Assembly (NCBI GenBank): GCA_965221655.1
Contig: OZ244906.1
Coordinates: 2,480,001 to 2,544,000 of the forward strand
Length of the DNA stretch: 64,000 nt
Origin: Bin107 sp965221655
GTDB taxonomy: Bacteria > UBA8248
Direction of reading: 5' to 3'
Shown here: positions 10,062-22,100 of the stretch, one piece after another
Layout: every line of letters begins with the position of its first letter
Position numbering within the stretch: position 1 is the stretch's first letter
Translations under genes and position numbers: made by a program
The notes under the pieces: model-generated
Database searches by the model: none
Seen by the model: only the letters and a program-made list of their open reading frames with translations
Told to the model about the DNA's origin: nothing

Positions 10062-10109
10062 GCTCTCGTTTGTGCGGCCTTGCCGGTTGCTCGTCAGGTG
10101 CGCCCGGGT

Positions 10110-13100
10110 CTACCCCCGGGGAGCGCGGCGGACGTAGCAGTCGCCGCCTCCGGCCTTGAGGGCGGCGCAGCGCGTGCGCGCTTTGCGGAACGAAGAATAC
10201 TCGCGCGCGAGAACGACGCGCCACGAGAGGTTGCGCGTCGTCGCCCTTTTCTCGACCTTCAACTGATCACCGGCGAGCACGCGGGAGAGTTTGCGGGCGA
10301 GGCGCTTGCGCTCCGCCACCGCCGCGGTCTTCGTGCGCACGGCGGCGACCTGAATGCGGTACACGCGCCGGGGTGCGGCGGAAGCCTTGCGCTCGACCTT
10401 CACGGCCGGCTTGCGCGCCGCATCGTCGGTTGTGGGGGGCGTAGCGGGGGCAGGTGCTTCGCCCTCGAGCCAGCCCCTCAGCTCCAGGCGCCCCGCATCC
10501 GGCGTGTCCTTCTCCGGTGCGGAGGTTTTCTCCACCCGGCGGGGTTCTTGCTCTACGTTCTGCACGGGCGCGTTGGTCACGGGGGCAGTCTGCCCTTGTG
10601 CGACCGGGAACTTCACGCGGAACTTCACGCCGACCTGGTAGTCCTCATCGCCCGCTTCGTCCTCGCGCCTCTCGCCGGCGAGGTCGAGACTCAACTGATC
10701 CGAACCGGAGACGTCAAAGCGTGCTCCCAGACGCTGGCGGTTGGAATCATCGTCCGACACGTCGAACTGCCCGTAGGGCGTCAGCAAGCCGGGTCCGTAC
10801 GTCACCCCGTAGCCCACGCTGCCCGAGAGCGACGAGCGGGCCTCGGAGTTTTCCGTCTCCTTCGTGAAGAGGTGTTCTTCTTTGAGTGCGCCGCTGTTCT
10901 GCGTACCCCAACGCGGACCCACTGCGAGCGACAGACCCTGCCCGTCCGCTTTCGGCAAGAGGGTGACCTCCACGCCTCCGCTCCACTCGCTCGTGTCATC
11001 TCCCGTGCGCAGCCCGAGCCAGCGGCCGTGTGCGTCCAGCCCGAGGCGCGAACCCGGTGCGCGCAGCGCGAAGCCGCCCGCTAACTCCAGGCCCGTTCCC
11101 GTGGCTCCGTCGCCGCCGTCGTGGCGCAGGGACAGAGAGCCGAACGGCACCAGGCGCATATCCGTCCCGTCCACCATAAGCTCTTCGTGGCGCGCCTCGA
11201 CGCCGCCGCGCACCTGCCAAACAGTCGCCTCGAGACCCGCAAGCGCTTCGCTGTCCGCGTCCGTCTTCATGCGCGAGATGCCCGCGTCGCCCGTGAGGGA
11301 AAGAGAGAGCACGCCCAGACGCCTCAGCGGACGGCGCGCCGCGAGAATGAACGCCGCCATCGAAAGGTCGGCACGCTCCACCTCGTCCTGCTCCGAGGGG
11401 CGTTGCTCCGCGTCGCCCGCACCGACGCCGAATATCAACCGCAGGCTGCCGCCGCCTTGCGTGTCGAACCGCAGGTAGGGCCACAGGGAGGTGAAGGTGA
11501 CGTCGAGGTCGCCCGCGCCGCCGTCAAAGTTGTATTCCGCCTCGCCCTTGCTCCGCGACACAGCCAGCCCGAGGAGAGAGTTTTCGTTGAGGCGCATGTC
11601 CGCGCCAATCCAGCCCGAGGAGAGCGAACCGTCGTGATCGCCCGCTCCGGTCTCGGCCTCGAAGTTTTGCAAATCGCCGCGGCCCCACAGCGTCCATGGC
11701 CGCTGCGCCGCGCCGCTATCGCCGCCGTCCATCGCCATCGTGAACGCGCTCAGCCCGTCCGGGTCGTCCGAACCGGAGGTTCCGTAAAGGGAGGCGAATT
11801 CTCCCGGGTCGCGTCCCAAAGTCTCGGAATGACGCTCCCAATACGCCCCGCCGTGTTTCCGGGCGTCGGCGAGACGCCCTGCCTCCGGCGTCTCCCGCAG
11901 CGAGACGCTGCGGCCCGCAAACGTCACCTCCCTGGTTCCCGGCGCCACGTCGAAGCGCTGCCCGAGCGTCGTCGCAGCGCTATTAAGCGTCCCGCGCGCA
12001 AAGCCCGCGAGCGTATCCCTCAGAATGCGGCGCTCCGCCTCGAAATTCCGCGTCACCGGCGTCGCGTCCACCGAAGCCGCCGCTCCCGCACCCGCCGTGT
12101 TCACCGCGCGCACCTCGAAGGTGTATTCCGTATCGTTCACGAGGTCGTTTACGGTCGTCGTCGTCGCCGTGCCGGCGAGGTCGCTCCAGGCGCCGAATCT
12201 TCGCGTCGTCTTCATCTTGTGGCGCACCTGCACGTGGTCGATCTCGCTCGTGTTCGTCGGCAGCGTCCAGGAGAGGGCGACCTGCGCATTGCCCGCCCTC
12301 GCGGTGAGACCGGTGGGCGCGTCGGGCGCCGGCAGCACCGGCGTCGCGTCCACAGAAGCTGCTCTGCCTTCGCCGGCCGCGTTCACGGCGCGCACCTGGA
12401 AGGAATACTCCGTCGCGTTCGTGAGGCCGGTGATGGTGGTGGTCGTCGCCGCGGCGCCCAGGTCGCTCCAGTTGCCGAAGTTCGTCGCCGTCTTCACCTT
12501 GTGGCGCACCTGCACCTGGTCGATCGCGGTCGCGTTGGTGGGCAGCGTCCAGGTGAGGGTGATCTGCGTGTCGCCGGCCGCCGCGGCGAGGTTCGTTACC
12601 TGGCTGGGTATCGCGTCCGGCGTGACGTTCACCGACGCCGCCGGGCCGTTGCCTGCGGTGTTCACCGCGCGGACCTGGAAGGTGTACTCCGTTCCGTTTG
12701 TGAGGTCGCGCACGTTCACGCTCGTCGCCGCGGCGCCCAGGTCGCTCCAGGCGCCGAAGTTCGTCGCCGTCTTCACCTTGTGGCGCACCTGCATCTTGTC
12801 GATCTTGCCCGCGTTGGTCGGCAGCGTCCAGGAGAGGGTGCTCGACCTGTTGGCCACCGTCGCGGTCAAATTCGTCGGCGCACCCGGCCGCACGTCGGGC
12901 GTCGCGTCGACCGAGGCCGCACGGCTCTGGCCCGCCGTGTTCACGGCACGCACCTGGAAGGTGTACTCCGTTCCGTTCGTGAGGCTGCCCACGGTCGTCG
13001 TCGTCGCCGTGCCGGCGAGGTCGCTCCAGGCGCCGAAGTTCGTCGCCGTCTTCACCTTGTGGCGTACCTGCACGTTGTCGATTTTCCCGAGGCCGTTGTT

Positions 13101-16100
13101 GGTCGGCAGCGTCCATGTGAGGGTGACTTGAGCGTCGCCCGCGGCCGCCGTGAGGTTCGTGGGCACGCCGGGCACCAGTTCGGGCGTGGCGTCCACAGAA
13201 GCGGCCGTGCCCTCGCCCGCCGTGTTCACCGCACGGACTTCGAACGAGTACTCCGTGCCGTTCGTGAGGCTGCCCACGGTCGTCGTCGTGGTCCTGCCGA
13301 CGAGGTTGCTCCAGGCGCCCCAGCTTGTCGCCGTCTTCACCTTGTGGCGCACCTGCACGTTGTCGATTTTCCCGAGGCCGGTGTTCGTCGGAAGCCTCCA
13401 GGTGAGGGTGACTTGAGCGTTGCCCGCGGTCGCCGTGAGGTTCGTCGGCGCGCCGGGCACCACGTCGGGCGTGGCGTTCACCGAGGCCTCTGCACCTTCG
13501 CCCGCGGTGTTCACTGCGCGCACCTGGAAACTGTATTCCGTTCCGTTCGTGAGGCCGGTGACGTCGGTCGTCGTCGCCGTGGCGCTCAAGTCGCTCCACC
13601 CACCCCAGGTGGCCGCCGTCTTCACCTTGTGGCGCACCTGTACCTGGGCGATGGTGCCGACGTTCGTCGGAAGCCCCCAGTTGAGGGTGATCTGCGTGTT
13701 GCCGACGGTCGCCGTGAGGTTCGTGGGCGCAACTGGCGTCAGGTCGGGCGTGGCGTCCAAAGAAGCCGCCGCGCCCTCGCCCGCCGTGTTCACCGCACGG
13801 ACTTCGAAGCTGTACGCCGTTCCGTTCGTGAGGCTGCCCACGGTCGTCGTCGTCGCTGTCGCGCCGAGGTTGCTCCAGGCGCCAAAGTTCGTCGCCGTCT
13901 TCACCTTGTGGCGCACCTGCACGTTGTCTATTTTTCCGAGGCCGGCGTTGGTCGGTAGCCCCCAGGTGAGTGTGATCTGCTGATCACCTACGGCCGCGGC
14001 AAGGTTCGTCGGCGCGTCGGGCACCACGTCGGGCGTCGCGTCCACAGAGGCCGCGCTGCCTTCGCCCGCCGTGTTCACCGCACGGACTTCAAAGCTGTAT
14101 TCCGTTCCGTTCGTCAGGCGTTCTACGGTCGTCGTCGTTGCCGTGCCGGCCAGGTTAGTCCAACTACCCCACCTCGTCGCCGTCTGCACCTTGTGACGTA
14201 CCTGCATGTTGGTGATGCTGCCGACGTTCGTCGGAAGCACCCAGGTGAGGGTGATCTGCGTGTTGCCCACCTCCGCCGTGAGGTTCGTGGGCGCGTCGGG
14301 CACCAGGTCGGGTGTGGCGTCCACAGAAGCCGCAGCGCCATCGCCCGCCGTGTTCACGGCGCGCACCTGGAAGCTGTACTCCGTGCCGTTCGTGAGGCTG
14401 CTCACGGTCGTCGTCGTGGCCGTGGCGCCCAGGTTGCTCCAGGCGCCCCAGGTGGACGCCGTCTTCACCTTGTGGCGCACCTGCACGTTGTCGATCTTGC
14501 CGAGGTCTCGGTTCGTCGGAAGCACCCAGGTCAGCTCGATAGCCCTGTCTCTCACCGCCGCGGCGAGGTTCGTCGGCGCAGCCGGCACCGCGTCGGGCGT
14601 CGCGTCCGCGGAAGCCGCAGGGCCGTCGCCCGCCGTGTTCACGGCGCGGACTTCGAAGGTGTACTCCGTGCCGTTTGTGAGGCTGCTCACAGTCGTCGTC
14701 GTCGCCGTCGCGCCGAGGTTGCTCCAACTGCCCCAGGTAGACGCCGTCTTTATCTTGTGGCGTACCTGTACGTTGTCTATCTTGCCGAGGCCGGTGTTGG
14801 TCGGCAGCGTCCAGGTGAGGGTAATCTGTGTGTTGCCCACCGCCGCGGTGAGGCCCGTCGGCACACCGGGCACCACGTCGGGCGTCGCGTCCACAGAAGC
14901 CGCAGGGCCGTCTCTCGCGGTGTTCACCGCACGTACTTCAAAGGAATACTCCGTGCCGTTTGTCAGGCTGCCCACGGTCGTCGTCGTCGCCGTCGCGCCG
15001 AGGTTGCTCCAGTCGCCCCAGGTCTGCGCCGTCTTTATCTTATGGCGTACCTGCACGTTGTCTATTTTCCCGAGGCCGGTGTTGCTCGGCAGCGTCCAGG
15101 TGAGGGTAATCTGCGTGTCGCCCACCGCCGCGGTGAGGTCCGTCGGCACACCCGGCACCACGTCGGGCGTGGCGTCCACAGAGGCCGCCGCACCATTGCC
15201 TGCCGTGTTCACGGCACGCACTTCAAAGCTGTACTCCGTTCCGTTTGTGAGGCTGCTCACGGTGGTCGTCGTCGCCGTCGCGCCAAGGTTGCTCCAACTG
15301 CCCCAGGTGGCCGCCGTCTTTATCTTATAGCGTACCTGTACGTTGTCGATCTTGCCGAGGCCGGCGTTCGTTGGAAGCCCCCAGGTGAGCGTGATCTGGC
15401 CATCACCCACCGCTGTGGTGAGGTTTGTCGGCACACCGGGCACCACGTCGGGCGTCGCGTCCGCAGATGCCGCCGCACCTGCGCCCGCCGTGTTCACGGC
15501 GCGCACTTCAAAGGAATACTCCGTTCCGTTTGTGAGGCTGCCCACGGTCGTCGTCGTCGCCGTCGCGCCGAGGTCGCTCCAGGCACCCCAGTTGGTCGCC
15601 GTCTTTATCTTATGGCGTACCTGTACGTTGTCTATCTTGCCGAGGCCGGCGTTCGTCGGAAGCCCCCAGGTGAGGGTAATCTGCGTGTCACCCACCGCCG
15701 CGGTGAGGTCCGTCGGCACGCCAGGCACCACGTCGGGTGTGGCGTCGACCGAGGCCGCAGGGCCGTCGCCCGCCGTGTTCAACGCACGCACTTGGAATGA
15801 GTACTCCGTTCCGTTCGTCAGGTTGGGCACGGTCGTCGTCGTCGTGGAGCCCAGGTCTCTCCAGATGCCCCAGTTTGTCGCCGTCTTCACTTTGTGGCGC
15901 ATCTGCACGTTGTCTATTTTTCCGAGGCCGGTGTTCGCCGGGAGCGTCCAGTTCAGCGTGATCTGCGTATCGCCCACCGCCGCCGTGAGGTTCGTGGGCG
16001 CAGCAGGCACCGCGTCGGGTGTGGCGTCGACCGAGGCCGCAGGGCCGTCGCCCGCCGTGTTCACCGCGCGCACTTCAAAGGAATACTCCGTTCCGTTTGT

Positions 16101-19100
16101 CAGGCTGCCCACGGTCGTCGTCGTGGCGGTGCCGGCGAGGTCGCTCCAGGCACCCCAGTTGGCCGCCGTCTTCACCTTGTGGCGTACCTGTACGTTGCCT
16201 ATTTTCGCGAGGCCTGTGTTCGTCGGAAGCGTCCAGGTGAGAGTAATCTGCGTGTCGCCCACCGCCGCGGTGAGGTTCGTCGGCACGCCGGGCACCACGT
16301 CGGGCGTGGCGTCGACCGAGGCCGCAGGGCCGTCGCCCGCCGTGTTCACCGCACGCACTTCGAAGCTGTACTCCGTCCCGTTTGTCAGGCCGGTAACGTC
16401 GGTCGTCGTCGCGGTGCCGGCGAGGTCGCTCCAGGCACCCCAGTTGGACGCCGTCTTCACCTTGTGGCGCACCTGCAACCCGGTGAGCGTCCCGCCCGGC
16501 AACGTCCAGGTGAGGGTAACCTGCGTGTCGCCCACCGCCGCCGTGAGGTTCGTCGGCGCAACCGGTACCACATTAGGCGTCGCGTCCACCGAAGCCGCCG
16601 CACCTGCGCCCGCCGTGTTCACCGCACGGACTTCGAATGAATACTCCGTGCCGTTTGTCAGGCTGCCCACGGTCGTCGTCGTCGCCGTCGCGCCGAGGTC
16701 GCTCCAGGCACCCCAGTTGGCCGCCGTCTTCACCTTGTGGCGTACCTGTACGTTGTCGATTTTCGCGAGGCCGGCGTTGGTCGGAAGCGTCCAGTTGAGG
16801 GTGATCTGCGTGTTGCCCACCTGCGCGGTGAGGTTCGTCGGCGCAGCCGGCACCACGTCGGGCGTCGCGTCCACAGAAGCCGCAGCACCGTCGCCCGCCG
16901 TATTCACGGCGCGGACTTCAAAGCTGTATTCCGTCCCGTTTGTGAGCCTCTCCACGGTCGTCGTCGTGGCCGTGCCGGCGAGGTCGCTCCAGGCACCCCA
17001 CGTGGCCGCCGTCTTCACCTTGTGGCGCACCTGTACGTTGTCGATCTTCCCTGCGTTGGTGGGCAGCGTCCAGTTGAGGGTGATCTGCGTGTTGCCCACC
17101 GCCGCGGTGAGGTTCGTCGGCGCAGCCGGCACCACGTCGGGCGTCGCGTCCACGGAAGCCGCAGCACCATCGCCCGACGTGTTCACGGCGCGGACTTCGA
17201 ATGAGTACTCCGTGCCGTTCGTGAGGCCGGTAACGTCGGTCGTCGTGGTCGTACCGGCGAGGTCGCTCCAGGCACCCCAGTTCGTCTCCGTCTTCACCTT
17301 GTGGCGCACCTGGACGTTGTCGATCGCGCTCGCGTTCGTCGGAAGTGTCCAGGTGAGGGTGACCTTCTTATCACCCCCCGCCGCCGTGAGGTTCGTCGGC
17401 GCATCGGGCACCGCCACCACAGGCGTCGCGTCCACCGAAGCCGCAGCGCCTGCGCCCGCCGTGTTCACGCCGCGGACTTCGAAGCTGTACTCCGTCGCGT
17501 TGGTGAGGCTGTCCACGGTCGTCGTCGTTGCATTCCCGGCCAGATCGCTCCAGGCGCCCCACGTGGCCGCCGTCTTCACCTTGTGGCGCACCTGCATGTT
17601 GTCTATTTTCCCGAGGCCGGTGTTCGCCGGGAGCGTCCAGTTCAGCGTAATCTTCTGATCACCCAAAATCGCCGTGAGATTCGTCGGCGCAGCCAGCACC
17701 ACGTCGGGCGTCGCGTCCACCGAGGCCTCCGTGCCTTCGCCCGCCGAGTTCACGGCGCGCACCTGGAAGCTGTACTCCGTGCCGTTCGTGAGGCCGGTAA
17801 CGTCGGTCGTCGTGGCCGTGCCGGCCAGATTGCTCCAGGCACCCCAGGTGGCCGCCGTCTTTATCTTATGACGTACCTGTACGTTGTCTATTTCCCCGAG
17901 ACCGGTGTTCGTCGGAAGCGTCCAGGCGAGGGTAATCTGCGTGTTGCCGACGGTCGCCGTGAGATTTGTCGGCACGCCGGGCACCACGTCGGGCGTCGCG
18001 TCCACAGAAGCCGCAGCGCCTTCGCCCGCCGTGTTCACGGCGCGCACCTCAAAGGAATACTCCGTGCCGTTGGTGAGGCCGGTAACGTCGGTTGTCGTGG
18101 CCGTGCCGGCCAGATTGCTCCAGGCGCCCCAGGTGGCCGCCGTCTTTATCTTATGGCGTACCTGCACGTTGTCTATTTTCGCGAGGCCGGTGTTCGTCGG
18201 GAGCCCCCAGGTGAGGGTGATCTGCGTGTCGCCCACCGCCGCCGTGAGATTCGTCGGCGCAGCAGGCACCACGTCGGGCGTGGCGTCCACCGACGCCGCA
18301 GGGCCATCACCCGCGGTGTTCACGGCGCGGACTTGGAATGAGTACTCCGTTCCGTTCGTCAGGTTGGGCACGGTCGTCGTCGTCGTGGAGCCCAGGTCTC
18401 TCCAGGTGCCCCAGTTTGCCGCCGCCTTTATCTTATGGCGTAGCTGTACGTTGTCTATTTTCCCGAGGCCGGTGTTCGTCGGCAGCGTCCAGTTCAGCGT
18501 GATCTGCGTGTTGCCGACGGTCGCCGTGAGATCCGTGGGCGCAGCCGGCACCACGTCGGGCGTGGCGTCCACCGAAGCCGCCGCGCCTTCGCCCGCCGTG
18601 TTCACGGCGCGGACTTCGAAGCTGTACTCCGTCCCGTTCGTGAGGCCGATAATGTCGGTCGTCGTGGCCGTGCCGGCGAGGTCGCTCCAGGCACCCCACG
18701 TAGTTGCCGTCTTCACTTTGTGGCGCATCTGCACGTTGTCTATTTTTCCGAGGCCGGTGTTCGCCGGGAGCGTCCAGTTCAGCGTGATCTGCGTGTTGCC
18801 GACGGTCGCCGTGAGGTTCGTCGGCGCAGCAGGCACCACGTCGGGCGTGGCGTCCACCGAAGCCGCAGGGCCGTCGCCCGCGGTATTCTTCGCACGCACC
18901 TCGAAGCTGTACTCCGTCCCGTTGGTGAGACCGGTAACGTCAGTCGTCGTGGCCGTGCCGGCGAGGTCGCTCCAGGCGCCGAAGTTCGCCGCCGTCTTCA
19001 CCTTGTGGCGCACCTGGATGTTGTCAATCTCGCTCGCGTTGGTCGGAAGCGTCCAGGAGAGGGTAACCTTCTTGTCACCCGCCGCCGCCGTGAGGTTCGT

Positions 19101-22100
19101 CGGCGCGTCGGGCACCGACAGAAGCGGCGTGGCCGTCGCGACACTGGAATACAGGCTGTACGGGTTATAAGGCCTTTCGCAGGCTTGGCTGTAAGCCCGC
19201 ATCCGCAATTCGTATTCGATGCCGTTGGTCAGGTTTATGCCGCTCTGCCCCAAATGAGGATTGGTGCCGGCGTCTATATTGATGGTGAAGCTCCTGCCGG
19301 CGCCCGCATCACGAACCTCGAACGTACCCGCCTCGGCGGTATTCGTTTCGCTTGCATTCGCTGTTATCCACCTCGTTGCCGTCTTCTTCTTGTACTGGAT
19401 TTCCCAGCCCGAATTCGGGTTATTCAGGTGGCATGTGCCGCCGGTGTCGTCCGTCCAGCTCCAGTTGATGGTGAGCGCCTGGTCGCCCGCCGTAATGGAG
19501 GTGATCACCGGGGCGGTCGTGCGGAGCTGGATAGGCGTCGCGTCCACCGAAGCCGCAGGGCCGTCGCCCGCCGCGTTTACCGCACGGACTTCAAAGCTGT
19601 ACTCCGTTTCGTTCGTGAGGCCGGTAACGTCGGTCGTCGTGGCCGTAGCCCCCAGGTCTCTCCAGGCGCCCCAGGCGGTCTCCGTCTTCACCTTGTGGCG
19701 CACCTGCACGTTGTCTATCTTCTCTGTGTTGGTCGGCAGCGTCCAGTTGAGGGTGATCTGGGTGTGGCCCACCTCCGCGGTGAGGTTTGTCGGCGCCCCC
19801 GGCACCGCGTAGGGCGTGGCGTCCACCGAGGCCGCCGCACCTGCGCCCGCCGTGTTCACGGCGCGGACCTGGAATGAGTACTCCGTTCCGTTCGTGAGGC
19901 TGCCCACGGTCGTCGTCGTCGCCGACCCGCCCCCGCTCACGTCGCTCCAGGGCTCCCAGTTCGTCGCCGTCTTCACCCTGTGGCGTACCTGCATGTTGTC
20001 TATTTTTCCGAGTCCGGTGTTTGTCGGAAGCGTCCAGTTCAGCGTGATCTGCGTGTCGCCCACCGCCGCCGTGAGGTTCGTCGGCACACCGGGCACCACG
20101 TCGGGCGTGGCGTCGACCGAGGCCGCAAGACCGTTGCCCATCGCGTTCACGGCGCGCACCTCAAAGGTGTACTCCGTTCCGTTCGTGAGGCCGGTAACGT
20201 CGGTCGTCGTGGCCGTGGCGCCCAGGTCGCTCCAACTGCCCCAGTTCGTCTCCGTCTTCACCTTGTGGCGTACCTGTACCTGGGTGATGGCGCTTGTGGT
20301 GGTGGGCAGAGTCCAGGAGAGCGTGATCTGCGTGTCGCCCACCGCCGCCGTGAGGTTCGTCGGCGCGTCGGGCACCGTGTCGGGCGTGGCGTCCACCGAG
20401 GCCGCCACACCTTCGCCCGCGGTGTTCTTCGCGCGGACTTCGAATGAATACTCCGTTCCGTTCGTGAGGCCGGTAACGTCGGTCGTCGTGGCCGTGCCGG
20501 CGAGGTCGCTCCAGGCGCCGAAGTTCGCCGCCGTCTTCACCTTGTGGCGCACCTGTACGTTATCTATCTTCCCGAGGTCGGTGCTGGTCGGAAGCGTCCA
20601 GGTGAGTCTGATCTTCTTGTCGCCCACCTCCGCGGCGAGGCTCGTGGGCGCACCCGGTACCACGTCGGGCGTCGCTTTCACAGAAGCTACCTTGCCTTCG
20701 CCCGCCGAGTTCACCGCACGGACTTCGAAGGTGTACTCCCTCCCGTTCGTCAGGCCGACCGTGGTCACGGTCGTCGGATTCCCGGGCACATCGGTCCACG
20801 CACCAAAGACCCGCCCTGTCCCGTCCGAGTAGCTTTCGGCCACCTGCAGCTTGTCGATCTTCCCGACGTTGGTCGGCAGCGTCCAGCTGAGGGTGACCTG
20901 CTTGTTTCCCACGGTCGCCGTGAGGTTCGTGGGCGCGTCGGGCACCGCGTCGGGCGTGGCGTCCACCGAGGCCGCCGCACTTTCGCCCGCGGTGTTCTTC
21001 GCCCGCACTTCAAAGGTGTACTCCGTTCCGTTCGTGAGGCCGGTCACGTCGGTCGTCGTGGCCGTGCCGACGAGGTCGCTCCAGGCGCCGAAATTCGCCG
21101 CCGTCTTCACCTTGTGGCGCACCTGGATGTTGTCGATCGTGCTCGCGTTGGTCGGAAGCGTCCAGGAGAGAGAGATCTGGCCGTTGCCCGCGGTCGCCGT
21201 GAGGTTTGTGGGGACGTCAGGCGCCGACAGAAGCGGCGTGGCCGTCACGACATTGGAATACGGGCTGTTCGGGTTATAAGGCCTTTCGCAGGCCTGGCTG
21301 TAAGCCAGAATCCGCAATTCGTATTCGATGCCGTTGGCCAGGTTTATGCCGATCTGCCCCAAGTGAGGATTGATGTCGGCGTCTATATTGACGGTGAAGC
21401 TCCTCCCGGCGCCCGCATCACGAACCTCGAACGTACCCGCCTCGGCGGTATTCATTTGGCTTGGATTCGGTTTTACCCAATTCGCTACCGTCTTCTTCTT
21501 GTACTGGATTTCCCAGCCCGATATCAGGTCATTCAGGTGGCATGTGCCGCCGGTGTCGTCCGTCCAGCTCCAGTTGATGGTAAGCGCCTGGTCGCCCGAC
21601 GAAATGGAGGTGATCACCGGGGCGGCCGGGTGGAGTACGCTAGGCGTCGCGTCCACCGAAGCCGCAGGGCTTTCGCCCGCCGTGTTCTTCGCACGCACCT
21701 CGAAGGAATGCTGCGTGTCGCCCCTGAGACGGGTTACGGTGGTGGTCGTGGCCGTGCCGGCGAGGTCGCTCCAGGCACCCCAGGTGGCCGCCGTCTTTAC
21801 CTTGTGGCGTACCTGCATGTTGTCGATTTTCACTGCGCTCGTCGGAAGCGTCCAGGAGAGAGAGACCTGGCCTCTGCCCGCGGTCGCCGTGAGGTTCGTC
21901 GGCGCGTCGGGCACCACGTTGGGCGCCTGGTCGATCGAGGCCGCCGCACCATCGCCCGCCGTGTTCTTCGCCCGTACCTCGAAGGTGTACTCCGTCCCGT
22001 TGGTGAGGCCGGTGACGTCGGTCGTCGTCGCCGTGGCGTCCAGGTTGCTCCAGGCGCCGAAGTTCGCCGCCGTCTTCACCTTGTGGCGCACCTGGACGTT

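Larger units (their letters stand above)
9479..10109. other. Intergenic region between the two giant FN3 genes
   Basis: This stretch has three parts. Positions 9479-9712 are the leader of the left gene, or its N-terminal extension if the upstream ATG is used. Positions 9713-9835 form an AT-rich island with a sigma70-like promoter reading left. Positions 9840-10033 are very GC-rich and hold strong inverted repeats, followed by a perfect hairpin at 10034-10061 that probably ends the right-hand gene. I see no convincing gene here; short open frames in several phases lack family resemblance. Confidence 0.6.
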
